A stretch of 64,000 nucleotides of DNA. Source: Balneolaceae bacterium. Its GTDB lineage: Bacteria > Bacteroidota > Rhodothermia > Balneolales > Balneolaceae. The stretch's first letter is position 1; the number at the start of each line of letters is the position of its first letter. A program made the position numbers and the translations under genes. The stretch is from positions 81,564 through 145,563 of the forward strand of contig JAXHMK010000015.1 in assembly GCA_034521495.1 (NCBI GenBank). The letters run 5' to 3'. This document shows positions 52,393-61,710 of this stretch, piece by piece. The notes beneath the pieces were generated by a model. That model was not told the DNA's origin. It searched no databases and was given only the letters and a program-made list of their open reading frames with translations.

Positions 52393-54414
52393 ATGAGCAA
52401 TATAAATCTGTTCAAATACAAGTTGTTGTGGTTGATCCCGGTTATTCTCTTTTCCTGGGGTAACCTTTCCGCCCAGGTGGATGATGAGCAGCTGCGCTAT
52501 GCCATGAATGGCGACAGTGTGTATGTCTATCACATCCAATCGGTTCCGCTGGGGGATGGATTTAATATTTATCGGAAGGATGAAGGTACCGAAGAGTTTC
52601 AACAGCTTAATGATGACCCGGTTCGGGGCGTTTTGTACCCGGAAGAGTTGCCGTCGGCTATTGGTACAGATCTTTATGAACAGGTTCAAACCGCACTCGA
52701 GGCCGAAGATGCCACAGACAGCTTTTTCTCCCTGCGGTCCAATTCAGTTGTGGGCCGGTTGTACACCTTTGTTCATCCCGAGATTGCAGATGCATTAGGG
52801 AGACTTTACATCGATACAGGACCTGAAGCCGGTGAGACGGTCACCTACCGGATTGAATTTGTGGATGATTTGGGACAACCCACCGGAGAAACGCTGGAAC
52901 AGGAGTTTACACTCGAAGAGAAGACACCCCGGCCACCCGAAAATCTGGAAATTTCGAACGAAGGATATTCGATGACGGCCGAGTGGACCTATCCGCCATC
53001 TGAGGATGAGGACGATAAAGTAATTCGGTTTGAGATCTATCAGTCGGAACCGGATAATGATGTGCTGGAGGTGGTGAACGATGAAATTATTCTGAGGGAT
53101 CAGGAGCGAACGGAGTATGAATACCATTTTACAACCGACCGGTTGGGCAGACAGATGCAGTTTATGGTGGTTGCCGTGGATATTACCGGCCAAACCGGAC
53201 CAACCGGAGAGATTGTGACTCATACCATAGAAGACAATGTACCCCCGGCCGTGATTGAAGGAGTGGCTGCTGAATATGTGAATCAACAGATTGAAGTTAC
53301 CTGGCCGGTGAGTCCTGAGCCCGATCTTGCCGGGTATCGTGTATATAAAAGTATGGAAGTAAGGGGTGATTATACTCTGCTTCATGATGAACTCATTGAT
53401 CCTGTAAATCCCATCTTCAGGGATCCTGCTGTTACGGAGGGAGAGCGGCATTTCTATAAAGTTACAGCCGTAGATTCAGCCGGAAATGAAAGTCCAAGAA
53501 GTGCGGTGGCTGCACGTCATATATCAGATACAACTGCACCGCCGGCGCCAAGTGATCTCTCAGCGGAGTTCATATCACAAGAAGAGGGAGTTACCCTGAG
53601 TTGGACTACTGAAGAGGAGCCGGATGATTTACGGCGATACATTTTATTGAGAAGAAGTATCTCACCTGACGACTCGACTACTTTTAATCAGATCATTTCT
53701 GAAGATTACCTGGAACATGAATATAACGATGTCGGCGTGGGCGGACGCGGTTTCGGTGAAGGAATTTACTATGAGTATGGTGTTTTGGCAGCAGACTCAT
53801 CCAGGAATTTTAGTGATACAACCACCGTTCGTCTACAAGTTCCTGATTTGACTCCGCCGCAGCCACCCGCCAATGTAATGGCAAATAACGTGGATGGAAT
53901 TCGCGTAGATTTGAACTGGAATCAAACCACCTCGGGGGATGCTGTCAGCTACCGTATTCATCGAAAAAAGATTGATTCGACTTTGACAGAGATTGACAGC
54001 GTGTCGGTTCAAAATAGATTGCTTCGGGATGAATCTGTGGAGCTGGGATTGGAATATCAATATGGGGTGAGCGCGATAGACTCGGTTGGAAATGAGAGTA
54101 AGCCAGCACTCAGTGATACGGTACAGATTCGTGATTATGATCCGCCGCGCAAAGTTCGGAACGTTCGAGCCACCTCTGTGGATGACGGTGTTGAGATTAC
54201 CTGGGAACCGGTAACGGCACCTGATATGGTCGGGTACAATGTCTATCGTTCCAATATCTCCACAGGTGTTTACAATCCGCTGAACCAAGAGCCCGTTGAA
54301 GAGACGAACTGGATCGACGAAAATGCAAATGACGAGCTTTGGTACCGGGTTCGTGCGGTAGATATTTCTGGTAATGAAAGCCGGCCGAGTGAACCGGTTG
54401 AGTTTGAAGAATAA
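52393..54414 (+). CDS. Secreted fibronectin type III repeat protein
   Basis: 673 residues. The signal peptide is LLWLIPVILFSWGNLSAQ, ending at residue ~27. Residues ~28-165 form an N-terminal domain with VYVYHIQSVPLGDGFNIYR. Five or more FN3 domains follow (starts at PRPPENLEISNEG, PPAVIEGVAAEY, PPAPSDLSAEF, PPQPPANVMANN and PPRKVRNVRATS), each with the YRVYKS and YKVTAVDSAGNES pattern. It is entirely extracellular in style. It lies right after the giant protein gene and before the repeat-B copy; the two are likely surface partners. Confidence 0.9.
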   Translation: MSNINLFKYKLLWLIPVILFSWGNLSAQVDDEQLRYAMNGDSVYVYHIQSVPLGDGFNIYRKDEGTEEFQQLNDDPVRGVLYPEELPSAIGTDLYEQVQTALEAEDATDSFFSLRSNSVVGRLYTFVHPEIADALGRLYIDTGPEAGETVTYRIEFVDDLGQPTGETLEQEFTLEEKTPRPPENLEISNEGYSMTAEWTYPPSEDEDDKVIRFEIYQSEPDNDVLEVVNDEIILRDQERTEYEYHFTTDRLGRQMQFMVVAVDITGQTGPTGEIVTHTIEDNVPPAVIEGVAAEYVNQQIEVTWPVSPEPDLAGYRVYKSMEVRGDYTLLHDELIDPVNPIFRDPAVTEGERHFYKVTAVDSAGNESPRSAVAARHISDTTAPPAPSDLSAEFISQEEGVTLSWTTEEEPDDLRRYILLRRSISPDDSTTFNQIISEDYLEHEYNDVGVGGRGFGEGIYYEYGVLAADSSRNFSDTTTVRLQVPDLTPPQPPANVMANNVDGIRVDLNWNQTTSGDAVSYRIHRKKIDSTLTEIDSVSVQNRLLRDESVELGLEYQYGVSAIDSVGNESKPALSDTVQIRDYDPPRKVRNVRATSVDDGVEITWEPVTAPDMVGYNVYRSNISTGVYNPLNQEPVEETNWIDENANDELWYRVRAVDISGNESRPSEPVEFEE

Positions 54415-54496
54415 TTTTAGTTAGAAGATGATTTAGAATTCAAAAGATTTGGAGGTTGTAAAACGATGAATACGAATAAGCATTTTGGAAAAAGAG

Positions 54497-54690
54497 TCTC
54501 CCCTCCTTGTTGTTTAAGGAGTACGTGTTTAGCGGTTTGAGATTCAAACAACCTGACAGAGTACCGTGCTTTTCGGTTCCTGTCAGAGTTTGGGATAAGG
54601 GCTTTCTCTTCGAAAACCGTCCCACGCGACTCTGGCAGGAGCTATCGCACTCTGCCAGGACGCTAAACACATACGAAAAGGAGGGGACTT
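54497..54690. repeat. Structured repeat family B, copy 2
   Basis: Shares the ~140-bp core of the copy at 39865-40055 (GTGTTTAGCGGTTTGAG, CTTTTCGGTTCCTGTCAG, CGCGACTCTGGCAGGAGC, GGACGCTAAACAC) in the same orientation. Its outer arms are different but still pair: GTCTCCCCTCCTT with AAGGAGGGGAC. It fills the gap between the FN3 and TPR genes (54415-54824), where no gene was seen. Confidence 0.8.
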
Positions 54691-54824
54691 TCGGATTCAA
54701 ATTCATGGTTTTTTATTAAAATCACGTTAGTTAGAATCAAACAAAAAGTATACTCTTAAAGCTCTTACTCAGCTGCATTTTAAAGATAAATTTTTCAATC
54801 TCAGATTTTAGGTAGACCCAATAA

Positions 54825-56873
54825 ATGGTTCAAGTTTCTGAATCTAATATCGTGAAATTCATAACTGTTCTGTTGTTCCTATTTACAGCAGGTACGGCCC
54901 AAGCCCAACATATGCTTGAGCAGGAGGGGATGCGTTATTATCAGGAGGGGAATTATCAGTCAGCAATAGAGACGCTGGAACGAGTTACTGAGCAAGATCC
55001 CATGCGGATGAGGGCTCAACTGATCCTGGTGTCTTCCTACCTTCAATTTGGGGATGTAGCAATGGCCGAAGATAAAAGCAGGCAGGCGATGGATCTGTTT
55101 CCTCAAACGGGCGCGTTCCGGTGGCTTCTTGCGGAATCTCTGCTGCAGCAACAAAAATTTGAGGAGGCACTTGTTCATTATAAAGAAGTAGATAAAGCTT
55201 TAAAACAGGGAGAATCACTGAATCCAATGCAGGTGCGCCAAGATCGGGTAGAGGCAAGAATTGGCAAGGTTCACCAATCAATCGCAGCGCAAGCGTACCA
55301 GAATAATCAACCCGAAAAAGCCTTGCGGGAGATGGAACAAGCCGTTAAGAATCTGTCGGATTCCCTCCAGGCTCATAAGAATTATGCGATGTTGTTGATG
55401 GAGGAAGAGCGATATGAGAGAACCATCGAAGTGATCGATCAGGTTCAGATGAAATTTCCCGAGGATGCTGGGCTGATAAAGATGAAGGCCTCGGCCTACT
55501 ATCAAAAGGAAGACCGGGAGGCCGTGCTGGAGCAGTTTGAAAAGCTGTACAGTTTAAATCCGAATGATGTAGATAATGGCTTGATCTACGCGGAGTTGTT
55601 AATGTCAAACCGGCAATCCAAGGAGGCAGTGACAGTCCTGGAGGAGCTACTGGAAAAACACCCCAATGAGAAAAAGATTTACCGCTCGATGGCCGATCTG
55701 AATGAGCGGCGATTCAATATGAAGGGAAAGCGGGCGGTGCTTCGGAAGATGGAGAACAAGTTTCCCAAGGATAGACAAATATCTGGGGAGATTGCAGAAA
55801 CATTTGAGATGGAGGAGAAATGGCAGCAGGCTCGGGCCGTTTATGATTCCCTGGCAACTGAGACCGGACATGAACTCCAATACAGGATGGCCTCGGCAAA
55901 TACCTATTCGCAACAGGATTCACTCGAAGAAGCAGGCGAGATTTATCGATCACTGCAATCCAACTACCCGGTTGATCCGACACTTCTTTCCAGGCTGGGA
56001 GAAAATCTGGAAGCTCGTGAAAAGTGGGAAGAAGCAGTGGACGTTTATGAGCGATTACTGCCGTTATCAAAAGAGAGTGATACGGAGGTGAAAGTTCGGC
56101 TGGGAGTTGCAAAAATGAATGCGGGCGATCATCGACAGGCAACAGAGCATTTACAAAATGCAATTGGTGAGGGTTCAAATAATCCTGAAGCCTATTTGGC
56201 GCTATCGCAATTGAAAGAGCAAGATTCTCAGGAAGATGAAGCGTTTGAACTGGCAGAAGAAGCCTTGCGTAGAAGTCTGCGTGTATTATCTGAGCAGCAG
56301 CAAACCATTGAAGCGCAGGTGCAGCAGGAAGGAATTCAAAGCCAGGCCGGGAATAAGGAGCAGATTGGCGAGTTCAAGGAGATCAATCGTATTGCAGAAA
56401 AATCGTTCGGGTGGTTGACGGAAACATTTGATCAAAACCGCGTTGAGCCAGTAATGCTGGATCTGTTGGAGGAATACAATACGAGCGGGCGCTTACACTA
56501 TATGAGCGGAATCTATTACAGCAATCAGGGGGAGATTCAAAAAGCTCTCGATCAGCTTGAAGAATCCATTCAGTTCTCACCGAAACTTGCAGAAGCGCAT
56601 GTTGCCCTGGCGAGGATTTTGGAAGATCAGAATCAAACTGAAAAAGCGATAAAAGCTTACGAACGGGCCGTTTCACTGGAACCGGAAAATTCTAATACTT
56701 ATAGCGCGCTCATCAGAACGTATGATGATGCAGGAAAACTTGAATTACTCTGTAACCGCTGGCTGGCTCAACACCGGGCAAATATGGACAATGAAGTTTT
56801 AAAAAAACACCTGGTTGAAGCCCTTCATAAAGCAGACCGGTTTGAAGATGCAAAGGCAATACTTAACCAATAG
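54825..56873 (+). CDS. Exported TPR-rich protein
   Basis: 682 residues. A signal peptide (FITVLLFLFTAGTAQAQ) starts best at GTG 54852; the ATG 54825 adds nine residues before it. The rest is about 14-16 TPR helical pairs over the full length (EGNYQSAIETLERVTEQDPM; EALVHYKEVDKALKQGES; KALDQLEESIQFSPKLAEAH; KAIKAYERAVSLEPENSNTY). It lacks any enzyme motif, so it is a periplasmic or surface scaffold. Its position after the FN3 and giant genes suggests a role in assembling or exporting them. Confidence 0.88.
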   Translation: MVQVSESNIVKFITVLLFLFTAGTAQAQHMLEQEGMRYYQEGNYQSAIETLERVTEQDPMRMRAQLILVSSYLQFGDVAMAEDKSRQAMDLFPQTGAFRWLLAESLLQQQKFEEALVHYKEVDKALKQGESLNPMQVRQDRVEARIGKVHQSIAAQAYQNNQPEKALREMEQAVKNLSDSLQAHKNYAMLLMEEERYERTIEVIDQVQMKFPEDAGLIKMKASAYYQKEDREAVLEQFEKLYSLNPNDVDNGLIYAELLMSNRQSKEAVTVLEELLEKHPNEKKIYRSMADLNERRFNMKGKRAVLRKMENKFPKDRQISGEIAETFEMEEKWQQARAVYDSLATETGHELQYRMASANTYSQQDSLEEAGEIYRSLQSNYPVDPTLLSRLGENLEAREKWEEAVDVYERLLPLSKESDTEVKVRLGVAKMNAGDHRQATEHLQNAIGEGSNNPEAYLALSQLKEQDSQEDEAFELAEEALRRSLRVLSEQQQTIEAQVQQEGIQSQAGNKEQIGEFKEINRIAEKSFGWLTETFDQNRVEPVMLDLLEEYNTSGRLHYMSGIYYSNQGEIQKALDQLEESIQFSPKLAEAHVALARILEDQNQTEKAIKAYERAVSLEPENSNTYSALIRTYDDAGKLELLCNRWLAQHRANMDNEVLKKHLVEALHKADRFEDAKAILNQ

Positions 56874-57428
56874 AATAATGTGAATTCCCTAATGGGGTTT
56901 ATTTGGTACGATTTAAAATATTTTAATATGTGCGCTCCTGTCTGCTCTTGATAGATCGGGGTGGAAGCTGGCATGACTCATACAAAAGGAGTACGAAATT
57001 CAAAGGAACATGTGAAAGCCGACACAAGGCTCTTTAGAGGCAGAAGATGGTGTAGATATGATTTTTGCAGTTATTCCGGCTCTCCTTTAACTAATTGAAG
57101 AGGGCTTTGCAAAACCGTGGTTATTGGTCAATCTGAACTCGATTCAGATTCTCCATTCGCCTTTATAGCCAGTATCTGGAGATCCTGAATCAAGTTCAGG
57201 ATGACGGTCAGAGTTTTGCAAAGCCTTCTTGAAGTGGATTAAGCTCAGTCTGATTGAAGATAATAAGGTAGACTACTCAAAATTCGAATATTGTAAGATG
57301 AGTAATATTAAATATTTAAGTATATAAATTAGAATAATTTTAAACTTGAATATGTACTTTAAAATGACCGCATTTTTTTGTAATAATCACTTTGTTTATA
57401 CGGGGTACTAAAACATCAAGTTATATTT
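56874..57428. other. Intergenic region with repeat copy and probable promoter of the sigma-like gene
   Basis: A 555-bp gap. 57100-57229 is an inverted copy of repeat A. 56874-57099 shows no gene. 57230-57428 is very AT-rich, with no clear promoter match; it most likely holds the promoter for the sigma-like/Lon-like cluster. Confidence 0.4.
57100..57229. repeat. MITE-like palindromic repeat, family A, copy 3 (inverted)
   Basis: AGGGCTTTGCAAAACCGTGG at the left and GAGTTTTGCAAAGCCTTCTT at the right; the interior is the reverse complement of the copy at 4158-4317 without its 30-bp insertion. Copies of this element are more than 50 kb apart in the window, showing dispersal. Confidence 0.85.
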
Positions 57429-57614
57429 ATGGGACTGATAGAGACGATCACAAGTTGTTTGGGCGAAAACGTTTCAAGGAAAGAGTTAAAAAAACTGATA
57501 AAGAAGTGTCATTCAATGGCTTTAGCTTATCTTAGGATGAAGGCCGCATCCAATCAACTTATACATGATTCGCGGCGAACGACTGGAGGATCTTGCCTGG
57601 GATTTTATTGCTGA
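57429..57614 (+). CDS. Sigma-factor-like protein, N-terminal fragment (frameshifted)
   Basis: The first ~46 residues (MGLIETITSCLGENVSRKEL to LRMKAASNQLIHD) are basic and helical and continue naturally into the next frame. Dropping one T at CATGATTCGC (~57566) gives IHDRGERLEDLAWDFIAELF, a helix resembling the region 2 segment (DLxxD, FxAELF) of sigma-70 factors. From residue ~47 the listed frame is out of register and stops. The start ATG 57429 is the first in a long AT-rich leader. Confidence 0.5.
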   Translation: MGLIETITSCLGENVSRKELKKLIKKCHSMALAYLRMKAASNQLIHDSRRTTGGSCLGFYC

Positions 57615-58434
57615 ACTTTTTGAGAAGGATGAAAATGGCTGTCTTGTAAGACTTCAGGATTATTTTCATGATTTGAATCTTGAGGAGTTAACTAATTCGG
57701 ATCTGATGATTGAGTTGAGAAAGCTTGTATTTACAAAGGTTGAGGATAATATTTTTCGGGCAGTGGGAGAGAAGGATCCCTCTCTCCGAAAAATTATCCG
57801 GAATTTAAAATTGGCTATACGGGATAATGACTGTGAATATCGGGTGTGCTATAAACACGGGGATATCATCATTGGTGAAGACAGTGAAGAGAATCTGCCG
57901 GTTATGCCGTCAGAGTTTATGCAGATACACCTCTCTTCACGTATAGAAGACAAGATGCAGATTCCGGAAATTTTGATCGAGGTTATTGATATTCTTGAGA
58001 GACAGGAGCGCTATCAAAAACGAATTTCACTGGTTGGATTGGCATCGATTATTCGTTTGACTTATGTGCACTTTAACGATTCTGCCAATAAAAAGAAGAA
58101 AATAAATGCAGATGAGGCGATTATTCAAACAGAATTTGAGGAGCTCCTTGAAGAAAGCTCTAAAATGGTTCGAAACAGTACGGGTTCTTCATATGTTCGG
58201 AAAGGCAAAATCAGCCATAAGGAACTGGATATTTATATGAATGCAGCGAAAGATATAGTAAACGATTATTTTACGGATGGAAAAACGGAATCATCTCAGT
58301 ATGAATATCTGAAATATTATATGCCCTCTTTAGAATACAATAATTTCAGAGAGAATAAACGCCAGATACTTGAATATTTAGTAAAGCTTATCAGAAAAGA
58401 CCTTGTTGAAACGTTTAAAGATGACTGGTCATAA
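57565..58434 (+). CDS. Diverged sigma-70-like protein, main part
   Basis: 289 residues. The N-terminus (RGERLEDLAWDFIAELFEKD, then RLQDYFHDLN) resembles sigma region 2, with weak similarity only. The middle (ALIRDND... KHGDIIIGEDSEENLPVMPS) is not recognised, and a helical C-terminus (RISLVGLASIIRLTYVHFND) could be a DNA-binding or regulatory part. No membrane helix or signal is present. It is the first gene before the anti-sigma-like protein (54 bp) and the two Lon-like proteases, which supports a regulatory role. A different, unrelated function cannot be excluded. Confidence 0.4.
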   Translation: MIRGERLEDLAWDFIAELFEKDENGCLVRLQDYFHDLNLEELTNSDLMIELRKLVFTKVEDNIFRAVGEKDPSLRKIIRNLKLAIRDNDCEYRVCYKHGDIIIGEDSEENLPVMPSEFMQIHLSSRIEDKMQIPEILIEVIDILERQERYQKRISLVGLASIIRLTYVHFNDSANKKKKINADEAIIQTEFEELLEESSKMVRNSTGSSYVRKGKISHKELDIYMNAAKDIVNDYFTDGKTESSQYEYLKYYMPSLEYNNFRENKRQILEYLVKLIRKDLVETFKDDWS

Positions 58435-58487
58435 TTTTTTGCAGATGGTATCATTTGCGAGGAATTTTACATAAAGTTTGAGACTAT

Positions 58488-59309
58488 TTGAATATTCCAA
58501 CAGAAAAACATATCGAATTGTATACTCTTAACCGCTCCTCATTAACAGAAGAGGAGATTGAATGGATTGAAGAATGGATCCAAAAGGATTCTGAATTACG
58601 TCTGCTTGCCGAGTGGTTTCAACTGTTTTACAAGAAAGTAGATCAGATTGAATCTGTTCAGGAAAGACCGGACCATTTTTCATCTGTCATAGAACTGGAA
58701 TCTGCCCCACAAAAATCAAAAAATTCTGGTGGGATTTTTGTACTTGCCGCTCAGACTCCTGTTGCTGACCGAAGTAAAAAAAGTCTGAAAACAATTCGCA
58801 CGTTTGTTTCTGATGAGCATAAAACACTGATCAGGATTTTACATAACAGATCAAAAAATCAATCAAAACTCCATGTAATTTCTGAGTTTGTGGATGAAGA
58901 TGATATTGTTCTTGTTGAAGTGCAGGATCGTGAGAAAACAACACTTGTCAGCGATCCCGGTGGTACATTTGTGATACCGGATCAGAAATTCCCGGAAAAT
59001 GCCATAAAGAGCTGGAATAAGTGTGAGCTGCACCTTCCGATCTCAAAAATCAGAGTTTTTAAGGATGATAAAGATGAGACGCTAAATTTTGATACGACGG
59101 AATCGTATTTCGAAAGAGAGGAACTTACACTATTTAATGACGGGGATGAATTACAGATTTCATTCAAAGGTTCAAGTGAGAGAAATCCGGATAAAATGGT
59201 GATTTACAGTGGAGAGAAATCTTCCATTTGGCCTGTAAAAGATGGAAAATGCTCTGTTGAGATTCAAAATTTTTCGGGTACTGTTTCCAGTCTTTTCTTC
59301 TTCAAATGA
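58488..59309 (+). CDS. Soluble anti-sigma-like protein of the Lon-like cluster
   Basis: 273 residues with no transmembrane helix. The N-terminal ~60 residues (HIELYTLNRSSLTEEEIEWI then QKDSELRLLAEWFQLFY) have the helix pattern of anti-sigma N-termini. Residues ~80-273 are beta-rich with no match I know (FVSDEHKTLIRILHNRSKNQ; VLVEVQDREKTTLVSDPGG), Ig-like. The start is a TTG and weak; an alternative start is not obvious. It lies between the sigma-like and first Lon-like genes (16 bp to the latter), so it may be a cytoplasmic substrate of the protease. Confidence 0.5.
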   Translation: MNIPTEKHIELYTLNRSSLTEEEIEWIEEWIQKDSELRLLAEWFQLFYKKVDQIESVQERPDHFSSVIELESAPQKSKNSGGIFVLAAQTPVADRSKKSLKTIRTFVSDEHKTLIRILHNRSKNQSKLHVISEFVDEDDIVLVEVQDREKTTLVSDPGGTFVIPDQKFPENAIKSWNKCELHLPISKIRVFKDDKDETLNFDTTESYFEREELTLFNDGDELQISFKGSSERNPDKMVIYSGEKSSIWPVKDGKCSVEIQNFSGTVSSLFFFK

Positions 59310-59324
59310 TCTATTGCCATCGCC

Positions 59325-61676
59325 ATGCCAGATCCGATTCAAGTAGAACAGGATTTTCAAAAGCTAATCGAATATTTCGATTCTGCACTTTCAATTCGTC
59401 ACCGTTACAAACTCTTTTTTGATTTTATAGATACACTTGAGGGAGAGTTTAAAAAGTACGAATCGTACATCATACAACTGCTGGATGATTTACCGCTATT
59501 TACTGATCACTTGTCATGGAGTGGGATAGATCCGAAAGAGATCGAAGAGAATCTTTCGGTGTTGGAAAGAATTCATACACAAATAGATCTATCGGGAAAA
59601 AATGACCAGTACAATGAAAGAAAAAAGAATCTTCAGGAAGTGTGTTTGCTGTTATTCAGCTGTTTAAATCATCTTGAAAAGGCTGTTTATTATCTCCGGA
59701 AGGGAACCGGGCTTTCATGGCCGGAGGCGAATTCCATTGAGAATTATGAAGGCCTCGAGAACCGGGGTTTAGACTGGCTTTTTGAAATACTTTCAGTAGA
59801 GTTAAAACGGGAAAGTAAGCGCTCCGCTGAGCAGCAAGAATTCCTCGAAAGATTACACGAACAAGTAAAAGATCTATCGGATAGCCGGGAGAGAAGCATA
59901 CTCGTTCCCGTGGCTGAAAAATACAGCTTAGATCAAACCGGAAGCAGCCAATATGGACGGTTGCGAAAAATGTCGGTAGAACTGTATGGAGAGGCAGATT
60001 CAAATTCCCGCGATGAATTGATCTGGATGACGAATATTTACGGTGCTGAAATTCCTTCCCTGGAACAAACTAAAGCGTCTATACTTGCTTCCAGAAAGTT
60101 GTTTGCATCCGGCTCAAACAGAACGAACTCTGGTTACTATCGCGGAGGTGTACGATTTGAAAATACAGTGGCTTTTCACAATGGAAATTCAGCAAATCTT
60201 GGTATTGCAGCTCTGTGGTATTCCATCCTTTTAGGAACCGGTAAACAGAGGGAGCGATATACCGTTTATTCAAATGTTGCCATTACCGGAGATATCAATA
60301 AAGACGGGTCTGTACAACCGGTCGATGAAACAAGTATTCGTCTTAAAGCAGAAGCTGTCTTCTTTTCCTGGGCAACGATGTTGGTGATACCGTCTTCTCA
60401 AAGGGCGCAATTTGAAGCTGAGGTAGAAAAATTAAGCAAAAAATATCCAGATCGCGGTCTGGAGGTTATCGGTGTAAACCGATTAGAGGAGATTTTTTAT
60501 GATCGGCGAATTGCTGCTCATAACGTTCAGGGGAGAATACATTATTTGTTAAACCGCTTAAAAAACGAACACTCAAAGTTTGTTCTGATTCCAGTAATCA
60601 TCGCTCTTTTGTTGGTTGTTCTGCGGCTGGTGTATGGTCCGATTGACAGGAATCCACAGAATTTCTCTTATGAGGGGTCATCACTTATAATAGAAAACAA
60701 GAACGGGGCTGAGATTGAACGGATTGAAGTAGGAGAACAAACAGCTTTCAGGTATAAAAATCCTGCAACAATAGAGGGATTCCCACTGACAATACTTTTT
60801 GATATAAACAATGATGGGATTAATGAAGTAATTTATGGGAAACGAAATCGGTTGAATCAATCGAACAGAGAGATTTCGGACGTAACGGCTTATTCGGTGA
60901 GTGGAGATTCAATAATTTGGAACCGCGAATTGATGCTGAACTACAATTTTCCGAGACAATCGGGTGTAACACAAAAGGAGATGCTAATCCGGGAGATGGG
61001 GTTGGTTGAAACAGACGATGGTTTCAAAGTTGTTGTTAATGCCAATTCATTTTACTACTTCCAAACGATTCTATATTTGGTGGATGCGGAATCCGGCGAA
61101 GTTGAGTCGGAATATCTTCATATCGGTCATATTAGGGATATGATTATAGAAGATATAGATGGCGATGAACGAGAAGATGTAATTTTTACAGGTATTAATA
61201 ATGCTTACTGGCTGGCTTCAATGGGAGTTTTAGACGTTGAGAATTTTCATGGATTTTCGCCCCTCACAAGAGATTATAAACCTGCGGGGATACACTCTGC
61301 AAATGAATTATATTATATTTTACTTCCAAAAACAGTTATTGCAGAATATACCAGTCCGATTTTGAAGTACAATGAAGGGAGATCGATCTATTACGATGTG
61401 GCAAATCAAACCACTCGGGTACTTGTGGAAGAGGGTAGAACGACGTTTCGAAATCAGGTTGGTGAAGTATTGGTATCAGTGAGTTTTGATGAAAATATGG
61501 AGCCATCAGGTGTAGGTACAAGTGATGTGTACGATATTGTGGCACGTGATCTTTATGAGGAAGGAGAAATTCGAGAGGTTCCTGATTTTGATTACTTTGA
61601 GACGTACAAAGATTCAATTCTCTATTGGACAGGAGAAGAGTTTTTATTGACCAGGGAATATTTTAAAAACAACTAA
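59325..61676 (+). CDS. Membrane-anchored Lon-like (S16) protease, copy 1
   Basis: 783 residues. Residues ~1-260 are helical and not recognised. Residues ~265-390 match a Lon-type S16 proteolytic domain. The Ser289 motif is NGNSANLGIAALWYS (compare GxSAGIxxA in Lon), then VAITGDINKDGSVQPVD and Lys341 in SIRLKAEAVFF (compare GGLKEKxLAA), then LVIP and a terminal strand LEVIGVNRLEEIF. No Walker motif or AAA domain is present, so it is not a standard Lon. One transmembrane helix lies at ~420-439 (LIPVIIALLLVVLRLVY), with basic residues on its inner side. The outer part has FG-GAP-like loops FDINNDGINEVIYG and EDIDGDEREDVIF. ATG 59325; nearly adjacent to copy 2. Confidence 0.72.
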   Translation: MPDPIQVEQDFQKLIEYFDSALSIRHRYKLFFDFIDTLEGEFKKYESYIIQLLDDLPLFTDHLSWSGIDPKEIEENLSVLERIHTQIDLSGKNDQYNERKKNLQEVCLLLFSCLNHLEKAVYYLRKGTGLSWPEANSIENYEGLENRGLDWLFEILSVELKRESKRSAEQQEFLERLHEQVKDLSDSRERSILVPVAEKYSLDQTGSSQYGRLRKMSVELYGEADSNSRDELIWMTNIYGAEIPSLEQTKASILASRKLFASGSNRTNSGYYRGGVRFENTVAFHNGNSANLGIAALWYSILLGTGKQRERYTVYSNVAITGDINKDGSVQPVDETSIRLKAEAVFFSWATMLVIPSSQRAQFEAEVEKLSKKYPDRGLEVIGVNRLEEIFYDRRIAAHNVQGRIHYLLNRLKNEHSKFVLIPVIIALLLVVLRLVYGPIDRNPQNFSYEGSSLIIENKNGAEIERIEVGEQTAFRYKNPATIEGFPLTILFDINNDGINEVIYGKRNRLNQSNREISDVTAYSVSGDSIIWNRELMLNYNFPRQSGVTQKEMLIREMGLVETDDGFKVVVNANSFYYFQTILYLVDAESGEVESEYLHIGHIRDMIIEDIDGDEREDVIFTGINNAYWLASMGVLDVENFHGFSPLTRDYKPAGIHSANELYYILLPKTVIAEYTSPILKYNEGRSIYYDVANQTTRVLVEEGRTTFRNQVGEVLVSVSFDENMEPSGVGTSDVYDIVARDLYEEGEIREVPDFDYFETYKDSILYWTGEEFLLTREYFKNN

Positions 61677-61710
61677 GATTGCATAAATATTTTGAATTTG
61701 AGGTAGCCAT

